Positions 1 to 8,319 are shown, counted from the stretch's first letter. The stretch: 64,000 nt of DNA from Methylomonas sp. (GCF_023228165.1 NZ_JALOBS010000019.1:1-64000), one strand, 5' to 3'. The notes: generated by a model not told the origin, from the sequence alone. Made by a program: numbers and translations.

Positions 1-96
1 CTTTTTGGGGATGGTGGCTCATTTTTCGTGCATCATTATACCAAAAAAACCTTTATTATCATTATATATCAATAAGATGAACTTACTGAGCAGACT

Positions 97-654
97 CTAT
101 TTATATGCGGTGTCTGCGAACAAAGGTACATCCGTCCGCGTGACATTGCAGTTGGCGTTGTCACAAGATGTCTCGGAAGCTGAGTCGGAGAGATTGGTCT
201 TTTTCCAGGTGATGCCGTCGTCCAGGCTCACCGAAGCGTAGGCATCGCGCTTGCCGTGACCGATAAAACCAACGCCAGGCACTTCTATCATGGGCCCGAA
301 CATGTGAACGTCGACCAGTGGCTTAGCCAAAGTACGCGTATCTTTCTTATTGCCATCAATGTCGAAGTAAAGGCTGCCGTCCGAGTTGGCGTCAGGATCA
401 GTCCCTGACTCGGCCCCGCTTGCGGCCTGCATTGGTACGTAAAATTTCATCTGGCCGATGAAGGCGTGCTCGGCCTCGTCCAGGTAGCCTGCTACCGTTG
501 GGGACGGCAACTTGGACGTGCTCTTCAGTATTGGTTTGCCGGCTTCACCGTTACTGCCGTCATCGGCGAGAGCTTGATTGATTCCCAGTGCTAGCGCGGT
601 AGTCACTAAAAGTAGTGTAGCTCGCCTGGATATTATTGTATTTAGGGTATTCAC
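97..654 (-). CDS. Secreted protein, possibly a truncated sialidase-like/choice-of-anchor protein
   Basis: A GTG start at 654 is chosen because GGGAGG lies about 7 bases upstream; a longer reading frame to 714 has no such site. The 185-residue product opens with a signal peptide (basic start, hydrophobic run, cleavage near QALA-DD). An Asp-box-like stretch (SLDDGITWKK) and two cysteines (SCDNANC) lie near the C terminus. The protein stops abruptly after FADTAYK and the following 96 bases are AT-rich and non-coding in appearance. From memory, related methanotroph proteins are several times longer, so this may be a decayed N-terminal fragment. No function can be assigned. Confidence 0.55.
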   Translation of the reverse strand: MNTLNTIISRRATLLLVTTALALGINQALADDGSNGEAGKPILKSTSKLPSPTVAGYLDEAEHAFIGQMKFYVPMQAASGAESGTDPDANSDGSLYFDIDGNKKDTRTLAKPLVDVHMFGPMIEVPGVGFIGHGKRDAYASVSLDDGITWKKTNLSDSASETSCDNANCNVTRTDVPLFADTAYK

Positions 655-689
655 AGAATACCTCCCATAAAATAAATTACAGATTGCGA

Positions 690-770
690 CGCTTACGAGG
701 TCGATATTCGGCAATCCGGCTTTCCTTCTGGGAAGGAACCGCGACTTTCTGCCCCTACTTTACAATAGGT
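690..770 (-). promoter_or_regulatory. Structured 5' leader, possibly riboswitch-like
   Basis: In transcript orientation the leader of the secreted-protein gene contains a hairpin at 741-717 (TTCCTT/AAGGAA stem with a CCG/CGG base), followed by AGCCGGATTGCCG and preceded by GGGGCAGAAAGTCGCGG. The 3' block resembles the end of GEMM-type cyclic dinucleotide riboswitches and GGCA upstream could pair with TTGCC. However, the usual first GNRA-capped hairpin and an exact ACGCAAAGC block are missing. The riboswitch reading is therefore tentative; the hairpin itself is plain in the sequence. Confidence 0.3.
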
Positions 771-1067
771 TTAGTTTTAATAGCTTTGTTTTAATTATAA
801 ATTACAAATATCACAAATTAGTTGAAAAAACGGAGTATTTAAGTTGGTAATTCTGTTTATTATATTGATCTTTAAAAATCGCATATCTGAAGGTAATAGG
901 CTTAGCATATTCCATCAAAAATAGAGCTAGCGCCTCAATAAGTCCGATATATGACTACAAACCTTTTATATTAAACGATCATTTAATAATTTCTTGGTAA
1001 AACCATGAGTGTCCTCGGTGCAATAAAGCCCTGATAAAAATCGAGACTTTATTTTGTCAAAACTAAA
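715..1067. other. Intergenic region with structured leader, otherwise AT-rich
   Basis: This 353-base gap has no convincing gene. The side next to the secreted-protein gene carries a GC-rich structured leader (listed separately). The remainder, about 780-1060, is AT-rich and presumably holds the minus-strand promoter, but I could not pick -35 and -10 boxes with confidence. Confidence 0.6.
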
Positions 1068-1712
1068 TTAATTAGGCGATTTTCTTTTTCTTGAAAAGCC
1101 CATTCCAGCTAAACCAACTCCTAATAGAGCAATAGAGGTTGGCTCTGGTACAGAAGATGTTTGCGCTGGTACAGAAAACTGGGTGCCTGTTAAAGTAAGC
1201 GTGTAAGCCCCTGTTTGAAACTCCCATGGATCCCGGTCCCATCCGGAAAGTGGGTCAGTTACTGGAAATGTTGGGTATGTGTCATACAAAGCAAAACCTA
1301 AAAAGTAGGTGCCGTTGGATAAAAAATCAACGTCTCCAGTATTGAACTGAGGAAGGTAGTTTCCATTTGCATTGTCAATATCTTCAGCAAAGGCGGCCAG
1401 AACGCCGGAATAATCAAATAAAAACAGGGTTGAATCATTATCCCCAGCTAAGCCGTCATCCTTAAAGAAATTTGAAGTAACCGTTACTGAAAAAACGGAG
1501 GTATCTGAAATAAATATCTCAAACAAATCAATATCATCTACACCTTGTCCTAAATCAATCAAAGAGCCGGTAATTGAGGTAAGCGGACCACTGCCAGTAG
1601 TTACTTGCGCAGTATTAATTAATTCACCAGCATCACCTACCTCTGAAAATGATGCAGCATTAGCCTGACCAAGAAGGCAACTAATAAACAAACCTAAAAA
1701 AAGCTTTTTCAT
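1068..1712 (-). CDS. PEP-CTERM sorting-signal protein (DVUA0089-like)
   Basis: A 214-residue exported protein. It begins with a clear signal peptide (residues 1-19, cleaved near ANA-AS). It ends with the tripartite PEP-CTERM signal: SVPEPTSIALLGVGLAG, a hydrophobic segment, then the basic tail SRKRKS. Such tails are recognised by an exosortase and direct proteins to the envelope or exopolysaccharide matrix. The middle part (DIDLFEIFISD, DNDSTLFLFD, GTYFLGFALYD) resembles the DVUA0089 type of beta-rich domain. AAGGAAATACC precedes the ATG. No exosortase gene is in the window. Specific role unknown. Confidence 0.8.
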   Translation of the reverse strand: MKKLFLGLFISCLLGQANAASFSEVGDAGELINTAQVTTGSGPLTSITGSLIDLGQGVDDIDLFEIFISDTSVFSVTVTSNFFKDDGLAGDNDSTLFLFDYSGVLAAFAEDIDNANGNYLPQFNTGDVDFLSNGTYFLGFALYDTYPTFPVTDPLSGWDRDPWEFQTGAYTLTLTGTQFSVPAQTSSVPEPTSIALLGVGLAGMGFSRKRKSPN

Positions 1713-1825
1713 GGTATTTCCTTATGAATTTTATGGAATGACAATATATGCGCAAAGTATATGCCAAAGCACCAAAGTCTTATTAAGTCAATAACCCTGT
1801 TGATTTGAATATTAGGATATCTATT

Positions 1826-1939
1826 GCATGTGTAAAAAAAGCTGACACCTTGAATGATTTAATCAGACCTCTGCCTCTTCAAAAAAACATGGAAAACTTG
1901 TCGATGAAGTGCTTAACAACCAATCAACAATAATCTGCG
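1826..1939 (+). repeat. Direct repeat, copy 1
   Basis: Runs from GCATGTGTAAAAAAAGCTGA to AATCTGCG. It aligns over its full length with 2211-2322, at roughly 80-85% identity by eye with a 2-base gap. The start (GCATGTGTAAT/AAAAA, CTGACACC) looks like the end of an insertion element. There is no coding capacity. Confidence 0.75.
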
Positions 1940-2210
1940 TGTTTGGCGTCAACTATCTTGACCGGCTGCCGTGTTTACCAAAATTAAGTTCTAAGCCGCA
2001 ACCCTCTGAATTTTTTAATCATGTAAATCAATAATATAACCATATAATAAATCTGTAATGCTTTGGTTCATTGCAGGGGTTTTGTCGCCGAACTATCCGA
2101 CATAAGCGCGATTTTATGCTTCTGAAAACGCACATTCAGTCGTGAACCCAATAAAACCAGTTCGAGGGTTTGGACTCATCTCTCTAAAATTAACAATTGA
2201 GGGGGTTAGT

Positions 2211-2322
2211 GCATGTGTAATAAAAACTGACACCTTGATCGATTTAATCAGGTCTCTTCCCCCTCAAAAACATAGAAAACTTGTCGCTTAAGTGCTTAGC
2301 AATCAATCAACATCGATCTGCG
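2211..2322 (+). repeat. Direct repeat, copy 2
   Basis: Second copy of the repeat at 1826-1939, same orientation, about 270 bases downstream of the first. It shares the blocks CTGACACCTTGA, GATTTAATCAG, GAAAACTTGTCG and AAGTGCTTA. The sequences flanking the two copies differ, so only this segment is duplicated. Confidence 0.75.
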
Positions 2323-2868
2323 ATCGTGTTGCTATGTTTAATAAAGTGGTTTCCAATCCGTAAGGCCAGAGAATGCAGCATAAACTAGCGGGTGTGAATT
2401 CCGCCCAGACAGTCGCTAGCCACGAGTCCGTCCGGTGTCGAGCCTTTATGCTTGATGCGTAGGCGCGAAAAAAAAGAGGCGCAAAAGTAACAGTTATTAT
2501 TGCGTATAGCCGAGCTACGGCATAGGCTTGAGATAATTCATAACCTGCCGCTGAGCGGAATATGTTCATAAAAACACAAACTATTCAATTCATACGGTAG
2601 GCTCGCTACAATCCACAGCTGAAATACAACTCGCTGTTAGGGATGTTGTTTGATCCTAATGCATGAAATGTGAGCTTCGAGCGCCGGGCAACGAACAAGG
2701 CGTTCGGCTTTAACTTTACGGTATGCAGACTGCAGTCAATCGCATTCCTTATTGCCCTATTTCAGCGTTTATTCTTGACTTTTTTAGTCCTGTAAAATTA
2801 ACTGACTGCCCCTATCGATTGGCTGTGTTTCAAAAAAGTTTTCGCTCTTGACCCGCCACCTCTCCCAC

Positions 2869-2901
2869 ACCGCCGGACATGCGGTTTTCCGCATCCGCGG
2901 T
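2869..2901 (-). other. Group II intron domain V-like hairpin (remnant)
   Basis: Read on the minus strand: ACCGCGGA-TGCGG-AAAA-CCGCA-TG-TCCGGCGGT. This gives a 5-bp upper stem with a tetraloop, a two-base bulge and a GC-rich lower stem, the layout of group II intron domain V. No maturase/reverse transcriptase gene is present nearby. The intron would therefore be a fragment, consistent with the other debris around it. The assignment rests on hairpin shape and remembered similarity only. Confidence 0.4.
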
Positions 2902-3111
2902 TGAACCCGGCGACCAATAAGGTCGCAAAATCTGAGCGTAACCATTAGCCCAAGTGTCGCGACCGGTGACCGTTATCTATTTCGCTCTGTAACAACACGC
3001 CCAATCAGGCATGGTGGCGCGCATTCCAGCCGCTCGGTTCGGTTCGAATTTGCGGGCTATGCAGTTGAATACACAATTAACCACAGCGGTTAGATACTTC
3101 AAATCGAGGCA

Positions 3112-3420
3112 TCAGGCCTCGAAGCCAATCTCTGAGAAGGATTGGTCGGATTCGTCTCCATAAATCAAGGATAGACTGGCTCGGTCAGGCGTATCGATCC
3201 GGCTGGCCGAATAGGCGTCCAAGAGGGGGATGATATGCCGTACCGACCTAGGTGTGGTGTAGACGAAATAACAACTACCATCATCACTCCAGCAGCCGAA
3301 CATCGCCATACCCTCCGGCCCGTTTCTCGCCACATAGGCGGCTCGAAATACACTGAACAGCATGGCCATTTCGCCGGATTCGTATTCCTGCCGCGAGAGT
3401 CTGATGCGGTGCCAACTCAT
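3112..3420 (-). CDS. Small hypothetical protein
   Basis: About 102 residues from ATG 3420 (MSWHRIRL...). An in-frame ATG at 3432 is equally possible, and the frame stays open to 3519, where it would overlap the upstream gene. The composition looks like a real soluble protein, with FGCWSDDGSCYFVYTTP in the middle and a C terminus rich in Asp and Ser. No signal peptide, membrane segment or recognised motif is seen. It lies 83 bases after the ydbL-like gene on the same strand and next to the debris region. Function unknown. Confidence 0.5.
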   Translation of the reverse strand: MSWHRIRLSRQEYESGEMAMLFSVFRAAYVARNGPEGMAMFGCWSDDGSCYFVYTTPRSVRHIIPLLDAYSASRIDTPDRASLSLIYGDESDQSFSEIGFEA

Positions 3421-3503
3421 GGTTTTTACCATCCGGTACCTGCGGTTAAAAGCGTTATTATTTCTTCGACTGTTAGCGAACAGTCGAAGCCTAAAAAAGC
3501 GGA

Positions 3504-3845
3504 TTAACGTTTTTGCCAACCCGATGGCGTTTGTACAAACTGTCCGCGCGCGGTTTGGCCTATGACTTTCTGTGCGGTCAGTTTTGCCACTTCCTCTGCC
3601 GGCACTCCGTTCTTTGCGGCGATGCGTTGATATTCGGCTCGCCGCTGGGCATTGATGCTGTCGACCAGAGCTTTCACATCCGCGGGCGCGTTACCGTCCA
3701 CCAATCCCAAATAGCCGTTCATCAATTCGCCCACCAAGCCCGCAGCCTTCGCCTGTCCCAAGTCGGCCGCATTGACCGGAGAGGCCGCGAACCACAGGCA
3801 AAATGTTAAGGCTGCCAACAGTTTCATCGCATAATTGTTTTTCAT
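3504..3845 (-). CDS. ydbL: YdbL family protein (DUF1318)
   Basis: 113 residues with a signal peptide (residues 1-26, ending VNAAD). The mature part, of the type KAAGLVGELMNGYLGLV...IAAKNGVPAEEVAKLTAQK, is the DUF1318/YdbL signature. In E. coli, YdbL is the periplasmic partner of YdbH and the lipoprotein YnbE, which together form a bridge carrying phospholipids between inner and outer membranes. All three genes are adjacent here in the order ydbH, ynbE, ydbL. AGGAG precedes the ATG by 6 bases. Confidence 0.85.
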   Translation of the reverse strand: MKNNYAMKLLAALTFCLWFAASPVNAADLGQAKAAGLVGELMNGYLGLVDGNAPADVKALVDSINAQRRAEYQRIAAKNGVPAEEVAKLTAQKVIGQTARGQFVQTPSGWQKR

Positions 3846-3856
3846 CGCTCACTCCT

Positions 3857-4054
3857 TTAAAACAGATCTTTGTTGCTGCTAATCAGCGCGTCCACATCTT
3901 TTTCCACTTTCAAGCGAATTTCATGTTCGATCTTGATATTCATGGTGATTTCGATGGGTTTTTCCGGCGCTTCCAATCTGACGGATGGCGAGCACCCCAT
4001 CAGATATAAGGCACTACAAATAATGCCTATGCTATTTGCGGCTCTCCACTTCAT
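3857..4054 (-). CDS. ynbE: YnbE-like outer-membrane lipoprotein
   Basis: Start taken at ATG 4054 (MKWRAANSIG...), with GGAG about 10 bases upstream. A longer frame to 4162 would run into the preceding gene. The 65-residue product has a lipoprotein signal with the lipobox LMGC at residues 17-20, then SPSVRLEAPEKPIEITMNIKIEHEIRLKVEK, typical of YnbE. It is the predicted outer-membrane component of the YdbH-YnbE-YdbL bridge. The gene sits between ydbH and ydbL, 11 bases before ydbL. Confidence 0.82.
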   Translation of the reverse strand: MKWRAANSIGIICSALYLMGCSPSVRLEAPEKPIEITMNIKIEHEIRLKVEKDVDALISSNKDLF

Positions 4055-4115
4055 TGACTTCTCCACTCCGCCCAGCGACGGCATACGTTGATAATCCTCC
4101 ATGGGAGGCTGATTT

Positions 4116-5939
4116 TTAGTGTCGCCCGGCGGCTTTGACTTGCTCCAGGATAGGCTTTTCAAAGTCGCCGGCCAAAATACCTTTTTGCAACAAATCCGGC
4201 AACAGTCCGTTTAGATTCAGATTAAAGGCCACCGCATGCCCGGATAATACTCGCGGATTTTTACCTTCTAAACGCAAACCGACTTGATAGTGCCCGTCCG
4301 GCTGATAATTCAGCTTGGCTTGCAGACTATGGTACTGCAAATTGCGTAAGGCGCTAAAAGCCAGGTTTTCATTATCGGATACCGGCCCCTGATAACGCAG
4401 CACGCCGGGGCGGGTACCCGTCAGTTTACCGTCTTTCAGTTCGATACTATCCAAAGCTAGCCTTAACGGCAACTTACCGCTCAGCGTGCCGGTGCCGGAG
4501 AGCTGAGGGTAATTTAAACTGTCCAGCAATTGCGCCAGGTCCAGGTTTTTCACTTCCAGCGTAAATTTGACCGGCCTTTGATCGATGTTTACCGTGTCCG
4601 GCACAACCAACAGTTGCCCGCCGAGCGCCGGCAGGCTAAACCTGTCCACACTCAGATCGCGATTCTTTAGCCGGGTCTTTAAGTGCAGATTGTGTAGCGT
4701 GGTTTCCTGACCTAGTTGCAGATTAGGTGCATCCACTTCCAATTGCATAGCCAATTTGACCAAGTCTTTGACAGCAAAACGGATATAAGCATCATCCGCC
4801 TTGACCGGCCCAGCCAGCATACCTAGCTGATAGCCATTCAGATAAATCTCGCCTTTTAGCGGGCGTTTAGGTTGCCAATTCAATCGTACGGTACCCATCA
4901 CTTGACCGGCGGGAAATTGCCAGTTAGTGATGGCTTCCGGCAGCCAGGGTTTGACTAGACTGACGAACTCGCCAAGCAACAAATCCAAATGGCCGTCAAC
5001 AACCAATTGTGGCTTGGCAGCGTTCAGAGCCAGTTCGGCACTCGCCAAATACGCCTGATTGCGCGTCAGCTCTACCCGGCCTTTTAAATTTGCTAAGTTA
5101 TCCTTGGATTGGGCCGACAGACTCAATTGAACGTTAGCCAGATTGGCTTGGCTACGAATAATGGTTGCTGTCGAAATAGCGCGCCGCAACTCAACAGGAA
5201 CCAAACTGTTGGATTGCAGCCATTGCAATACTTCAGGCAGGTTAGCCGTAAGATTGCTTTGCAGCCGGGTTGGCGCGGGTCGATCCAAATCTAAATCCAA
5301 AATTCCGCGGCCGCCGCTTTGTTCGACCGCCAACGTGGCATGATTAAACCGAGGATTTACTTCAGCCTTAATTGACTGATCTGCATCCGCAAGCAAAATA
5401 AACAGCGGTTTTCCCTGCTGAACATTAGCATCGAAACGTCCGGTAAATCGGCTCGTGCCCCACGGCGTATCCACTTCAAGTTCCAGCTGTTCGATACTCA
5501 GCTGCTGTACCGGCAAAGCAAATACTTCATCATTTGCCTGCTGCCGGCCGGCCGCTGTATCGGCTGCTTGATAGGCAAACCGCAAGCGGGCCTTGGCCAT
5601 TTTGATGCTGTTAAGCCGGACGGAACGCAGATCGTAATCAGCTTTGATGCCTTCAAGTTCGGCCGTTACCAGCCCGGTGTCGGTCTGCAGGCTAAATTGC
5701 AGATTCGCTAATTCGGCTTGCTGAAAATCAAACCAAGCGCCGGATAGTTTGGGGCTTAACAGCGCGGTTTGCTGCAAACCCTGCTTTAATGCCCATTGCA
5801 AAACCGCGCCGCGCTGCCCCCAGACGGCGCCTACAGCCACACCGATAATCAACAGCCAAAAACCCACGCGCAGAAAAATTCGCCGGCGTGGCTTGACCTG
5901 TTCAGTCGGTGTTTGTAGAGCAGGGGGCTTTACAGTCAA
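4116..5939 (-). CDS. ydbH: YdbH-like AsmA-type intermembrane lipid-transport protein
   Basis: 607 residues from a TTG start at 5939, chosen because AAGGA stands 10 bases upstream and no ATG fits. One N-terminal membrane anchor (about residues 24-41) is followed by a long beta-rich periplasmic part with the repetitive pattern of AsmA/TamB-like lipid conduits. The C-terminal half (LPLRLALDSIELKDGKLTG...) matches the YdbH/DUF family. In E. coli YdbH is redundant with TamB and YhdP in phospholipid transport; the E. coli protein is about 880 residues, so this one is short. It begins 23 bases after the oxidoreductase stop and may be cotranscribed with it. Confidence 0.8.
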   Translation of the reverse strand: MTVKPPALQTPTEQVKPRRRIFLRVGFWLLIIGVAVGAVWGQRGAVLQWALKQGLQQTALLSPKLSGAWFDFQQAELANLQFSLQTDTGLVTAELEGIKADYDLRSVRLNSIKMAKARLRFAYQAADTAAGRQQANDEVFALPVQQLSIEQLELEVDTPWGTSRFTGRFDANVQQGKPLFILLADADQSIKAEVNPRFNHATLAVEQSGGRGILDLDLDRPAPTRLQSNLTANLPEVLQWLQSNSLVPVELRRAISTATIIRSQANLANVQLSLSAQSKDNLANLKGRVELTRNQAYLASAELALNAAKPQLVVDGHLDLLLGEFVSLVKPWLPEAITNWQFPAGQVMGTVRLNWQPKRPLKGEIYLNGYQLGMLAGPVKADDAYIRFAVKDLVKLAMQLEVDAPNLQLGQETTLHNLHLKTRLKNRDLSVDRFSLPALGGQLLVVPDTVNIDQRPVKFTLEVKNLDLAQLLDSLNYPQLSGTGTLSGKLPLRLALDSIELKDGKLTGTRPGVLRYQGPVSDNENLAFSALRNLQYHSLQAKLNYQPDGHYQVGLRLEGKNPRVLSGHAVAFNLNLNGLLPDLLQKGILAGDFEKPILEQVKAAGRH

Positions 5940-5962
5940 ACAGTGCTTTTCCTTTTCGGCGG

Positions 5963-6973
5963 CTAAATTTTCACGACCTGTCCGGTCGCGGCCGATTCCA
6001 AGGCTGCCACGATGATTTGGCAGTTTTCCCGGGCATCTTCAAACGACAATCGCGGTTCTTTATTATTCAGCACGCAATCGCTGAAATGTTCGATTTCCAG
6101 ATTGAAATGGTTGGCGGCCGGCAGCCGCTCTTCGCCTTGTCGGCCATCTTCTGTCCACCAGGAAATCACCGGCACATCGCCGGGCAATTGCCAGACCACA
6201 TGGCATTTCAGGCCGCCCTGGGTACCGACGATTTCGTACTCGCAACGCCGGCCCCGCTCAAAACTAAAATCGAACTGGGCGAATTTGCCGTCGCCGTAAT
6301 CCAGAATGCCGCTAGTGGAAATATCGGCGCCACTATCGGCATAGCGGGCCATGGCTGTAACCGCCAGAGGCGGCTGTTCGAAAAACATCCGTAGGGTATG
6401 AATTGCATAACAACCGATGTCCCACATCGCCCCACCGCCATGCGACACATTTTCAGCCAACCGGTACATGCGCGCCGGACGCATCATGAAGGAAAAACTA
6501 GCGCGCACGGAACGGATTTCGCCGATCAAGCCGGAATTTAAAATCTCCCTGACCCTGGCGTGCTGCGGATGAAAACGGTACATAAAACCTTCCATCACCG
6601 TGACTTTATAGCGGCGAGCGGCGGTTTCGATAGCATCGATATCAGCCACGGTCAAAGCCATGGGTTTTTCGCAGAGTACGTGCTTGCGCTGTGCAATGGC
6701 CCGCAAGGCCCACTCCGCATGTTCGTGATTGGCCATGGGCAAATACACGGCCTGCACGTCGGGATTGCTCAATAAAACATCCAGATCATCGTAGGCTTGA
6801 ATATGGGGGTAACAAGGCGCGTATTTGGCTAACGTTTCTGCCGCGGCACCGGGCCGGCGGCTGGCGATGGCGATTAATTCGGTATTGGGCGCTTCGAGGA
6901 TGGCCGGCAGCAGTCTCTCATTAACCCGAGCAGCACCTAATATCCCCCAACGCAATTTAGCTTGATTGTTCAT
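5963..6973 (-). CDS. Gfo/Idh/MocA family NAD(P)-dependent oxidoreductase
   Basis: 336 residues, the usual family length. The N-terminal Rossmann domain has GILGAARVN (residues 10-18) for NAD(P) binding. CEKPMAL (101-107) carries the family EKP motif. GGGAMWDIGCYAIH (179-192) supplies the conserved Asp185 and His192 of the catalytic region. The substrate is probably a sugar, sugar derivative or trans-dihydrodiol-like compound and cannot be fixed from sequence. CAGGAG precedes the ATG. Its link to the downstream ydbH set is only positional. Confidence 0.85.
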   Translation of the reverse strand: MNNQAKLRWGILGAARVNERLLPAILEAPNTELIAIASRRPGAAAETLAKYAPCYPHIQAYDDLDVLLSNPDVQAVYLPMANHEHAEWALRAIAQRKHVLCEKPMALTVADIDAIETAARRYKVTVMEGFMYRFHPQHARVREILNSGLIGEIRSVRASFSFMMRPARMYRLAENVSHGGGAMWDIGCYAIHTLRMFFEQPPLAVTAMARYADSGADISTSGILDYGDGKFAQFDFSFERGRRCEYEIVGTQGGLKCHVVWQLPGDVPVISWWTEDGRQGEERLPAANHFNLEIEHFSDCVLNNKEPRLSFEDARENCQIIVAALESAATGQVVKI

Positions 6974-7371
6974 GACTGTGATCTCCTGCTGATTGTTTTA
7001 TTCGTCAGCTCAAGAGTTTGCAGCCTAGCGCACAGCGAGTCAAACCCAAAACGTTTGAGGTAAAAACCAGACTATCGGATAAATTACCGAGACCGAACGG
7101 TAATGCCTATTCTGCCGCCAGGTTTTGTCTTGAAGCTCGCCATGAAAAAGCCTAACAAAAACGGCCTTGGCCGCGCCGCTAGCCATTACGCCATTGGCGG
7201 CCTACCCTAGCGGCTTTGCCAAAGGCCTGGGCGTGATCGTCACTCGCGAACCGGCGGGCATTTACCCGTTTGTCACCGCACCATTTCCGCTTCCGGCAGG
7301 ATTTTAACCGGTCGTACAACCGGAAAGTCCCAGCAGTTATTTCAACTAAGCAGGCCTGGAGAGACTGATAC
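6974..7371. other. Intergenic region with gene remnant
   Basis: A 398-base gap. Apart from the signal-peptide-like remnant at 7142-7307, I see only short inverted repeats such as CCGGT/ACCGG near 7309-7324 and no credible intact gene. Confidence 0.5.
7142..7307 (+). pseudogene. Decayed secreted-protein gene
   Basis: ATGAAAAAG at 7142 starts like a signal peptide, but the in-frame reading stops at 7207. One base over, the frame reads KSLTKTALAAPLAITPLAAY, a good signal-peptide core. It continues PSGFAKGLGVIVTREPAG and IYPFVTAPFPLPAGF to TAA at 7305-7307. Together these suggest a small exported protein broken by one frameshift just after the start codon. It could instead be chance; there is no second marker of coding. 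Parent family not recognised. Confidence 0.3.
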
Positions 7372-8319
7372 TTAAAACAACCGTCTGTCGTTCGGTAGGC
7401 GGTTGTTTATGCGCTCCGCAAAATAGCAAATTTGCCTCTTTAGGTTCTCCATCATGCGCTGCGTACGCTTGTCGGTTAACCATCTCCATCCGATGTTTAT
7501 CAAATGCCGCCAGCCTTTGCTTAATTCACGCGCAAGTTGGCTTGCAATCGCTTTGGGCTGGTCGGCGGCACGGGCCAGACTAATTTGCAAGCTTTGCATT
7601 GTTAATAACGGCAACCACATTTGGTACAGGCTCAATAGAATCTGAAAATTCAGCGATAAGCCCATCAGGCCGCCGCTCAACACTAACAGGTAGGCAAATT
7701 CAGGGGTTTCCCGGGTCAGATACCAGGCAAAAATATCGGTCAACATACTCAAAAACGGGATACCGATGGTCAAGCGTTTCAACCAGACTGGAATCTGGCA
7801 AAGTACGAATAATTTGCCGACGAAAAACAGAATAAAGGCAATTCCAAACAGATGAATGTGTGACACCCGCACCAACGAGGGGATCGATGCTCCCTTGTCG
7901 GCTTCCGTGAGTTTGGCCACTTGTTCATAACTGGTCAGCGGGGGAATATTCATGCCGCTTTCCTGCGAATGACAACCCAGGCAATCGCGCTGTAGGATCG
8001 GCGCAACCTGCGCATCGTATATGGCTTGCCTGGCACCGGAGTCTATCCAATCCAGTATGATTTCTTTATCTTGCGCGGATTTCAGATTCCCAGCCATGGG
8101 TCCATTAATGGCGGCGGTCAGGCGGGTTTGTTCCGGACTGCCATGATAGGCGATAACAATATCCGCAATCGATAACCCAGGCTGTCCATCCCGGCCCTGA
8201 TGAACGAAAAACACCTGCCCCAATGAAAACAGGTAGCCCATTGCAATACTTACTAAAAACAAGCTATTGAGTATTCGTTCCGAAACAGAAATATCGCTGA
8301 ATCGTTGACAGTGTGCCAT
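7372..8319 (-). CDS. Membrane-anchored mono-haem c-type cytochrome-like protein
   Basis: Start set at ATG 8319, with GTGAGG 6 bases upstream; a GTG at 8331 is a poorer alternative. 315 residues. A transmembrane segment at about 17-38 is followed by a periplasmic domain with one haem-c motif, CLGCH (Cys113, Cys116, His117), in a bacterial-cytochrome-like context (APILQRDCLGCH). Three more membrane segments follow at about 156-176, 183-201 and 208-233, then a basic tail. Haem attached outside the membrane and several helices suggest a membrane electron carrier. No partner oxidase or dehydrogenase is adjacent. I do not recognise a named family. Confidence 0.6.
   Translation of the reverse strand: MAHCQRFSDISVSERILNSLFLVSIAMGYLFSLGQVFFVHQGRDGQPGLSIADIVIAYHGSPEQTRLTAAINGPMAGNLKSAQDKEIILDWIDSGARQAIYDAQVAPILQRDCLGCHSQESGMNIPPLTSYEQVAKLTEADKGASIPSLVRVSHIHLFGIAFILFFVGKLFVLCQIPVWLKRLTIGIPFLSMLTDIFAWYLTRETPEFAYLLVLSGGLMGLSLNFQILLSLYQMWLPLLTMQSLQISLARAADQPKAIASQLARELSKGWRHLINIGWRWLTDKRTQRMMENLKRQICYFAERINNRLPNDRRLF
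7375..7408 (-). terminator. Hairpin at end of cytochrome gene
   Basis: Perfect 9-bp inverted repeat AAACAACCG (7375-7383) / CGGTTGTTT (7400-7408) with a 16-base loop, overlapping the last codons of the cytochrome gene. In its transcript the stem ends in UUGUUUU. A plausible but not ideal intrinsic terminator. Confidence 0.4.

Larger units (their letters stand above)
1713..3111. other. Gene-free region with mobile-element debris
   Basis: About 1.4 kb without a credible gene. It contains two copies of a ~113-base direct repeat (1826 and 2211) and a GC-rich hairpin at 2869-2901 that looks like a group II intron domain V remnant. Short reading frames here, such as 2303-2569 on the minus strand, have no ribosome-binding site or protein-like composition. 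The region reads as an old insertion site whose coding parts have been lost. Confidence 0.5.

Noticed and set aside
2303..2569. 88-codon open frame on the minus strand
   Set aside because: No ribosome-binding site or motif, overlaps the end of the direct repeat, and has an odd composition. Kept as debris.
3235..3507. Plus-strand open frame opposite the small hypothetical gene
   Set aside because: Shadow of the minus-strand frame with a Pro/His/Arg-rich antisense look.
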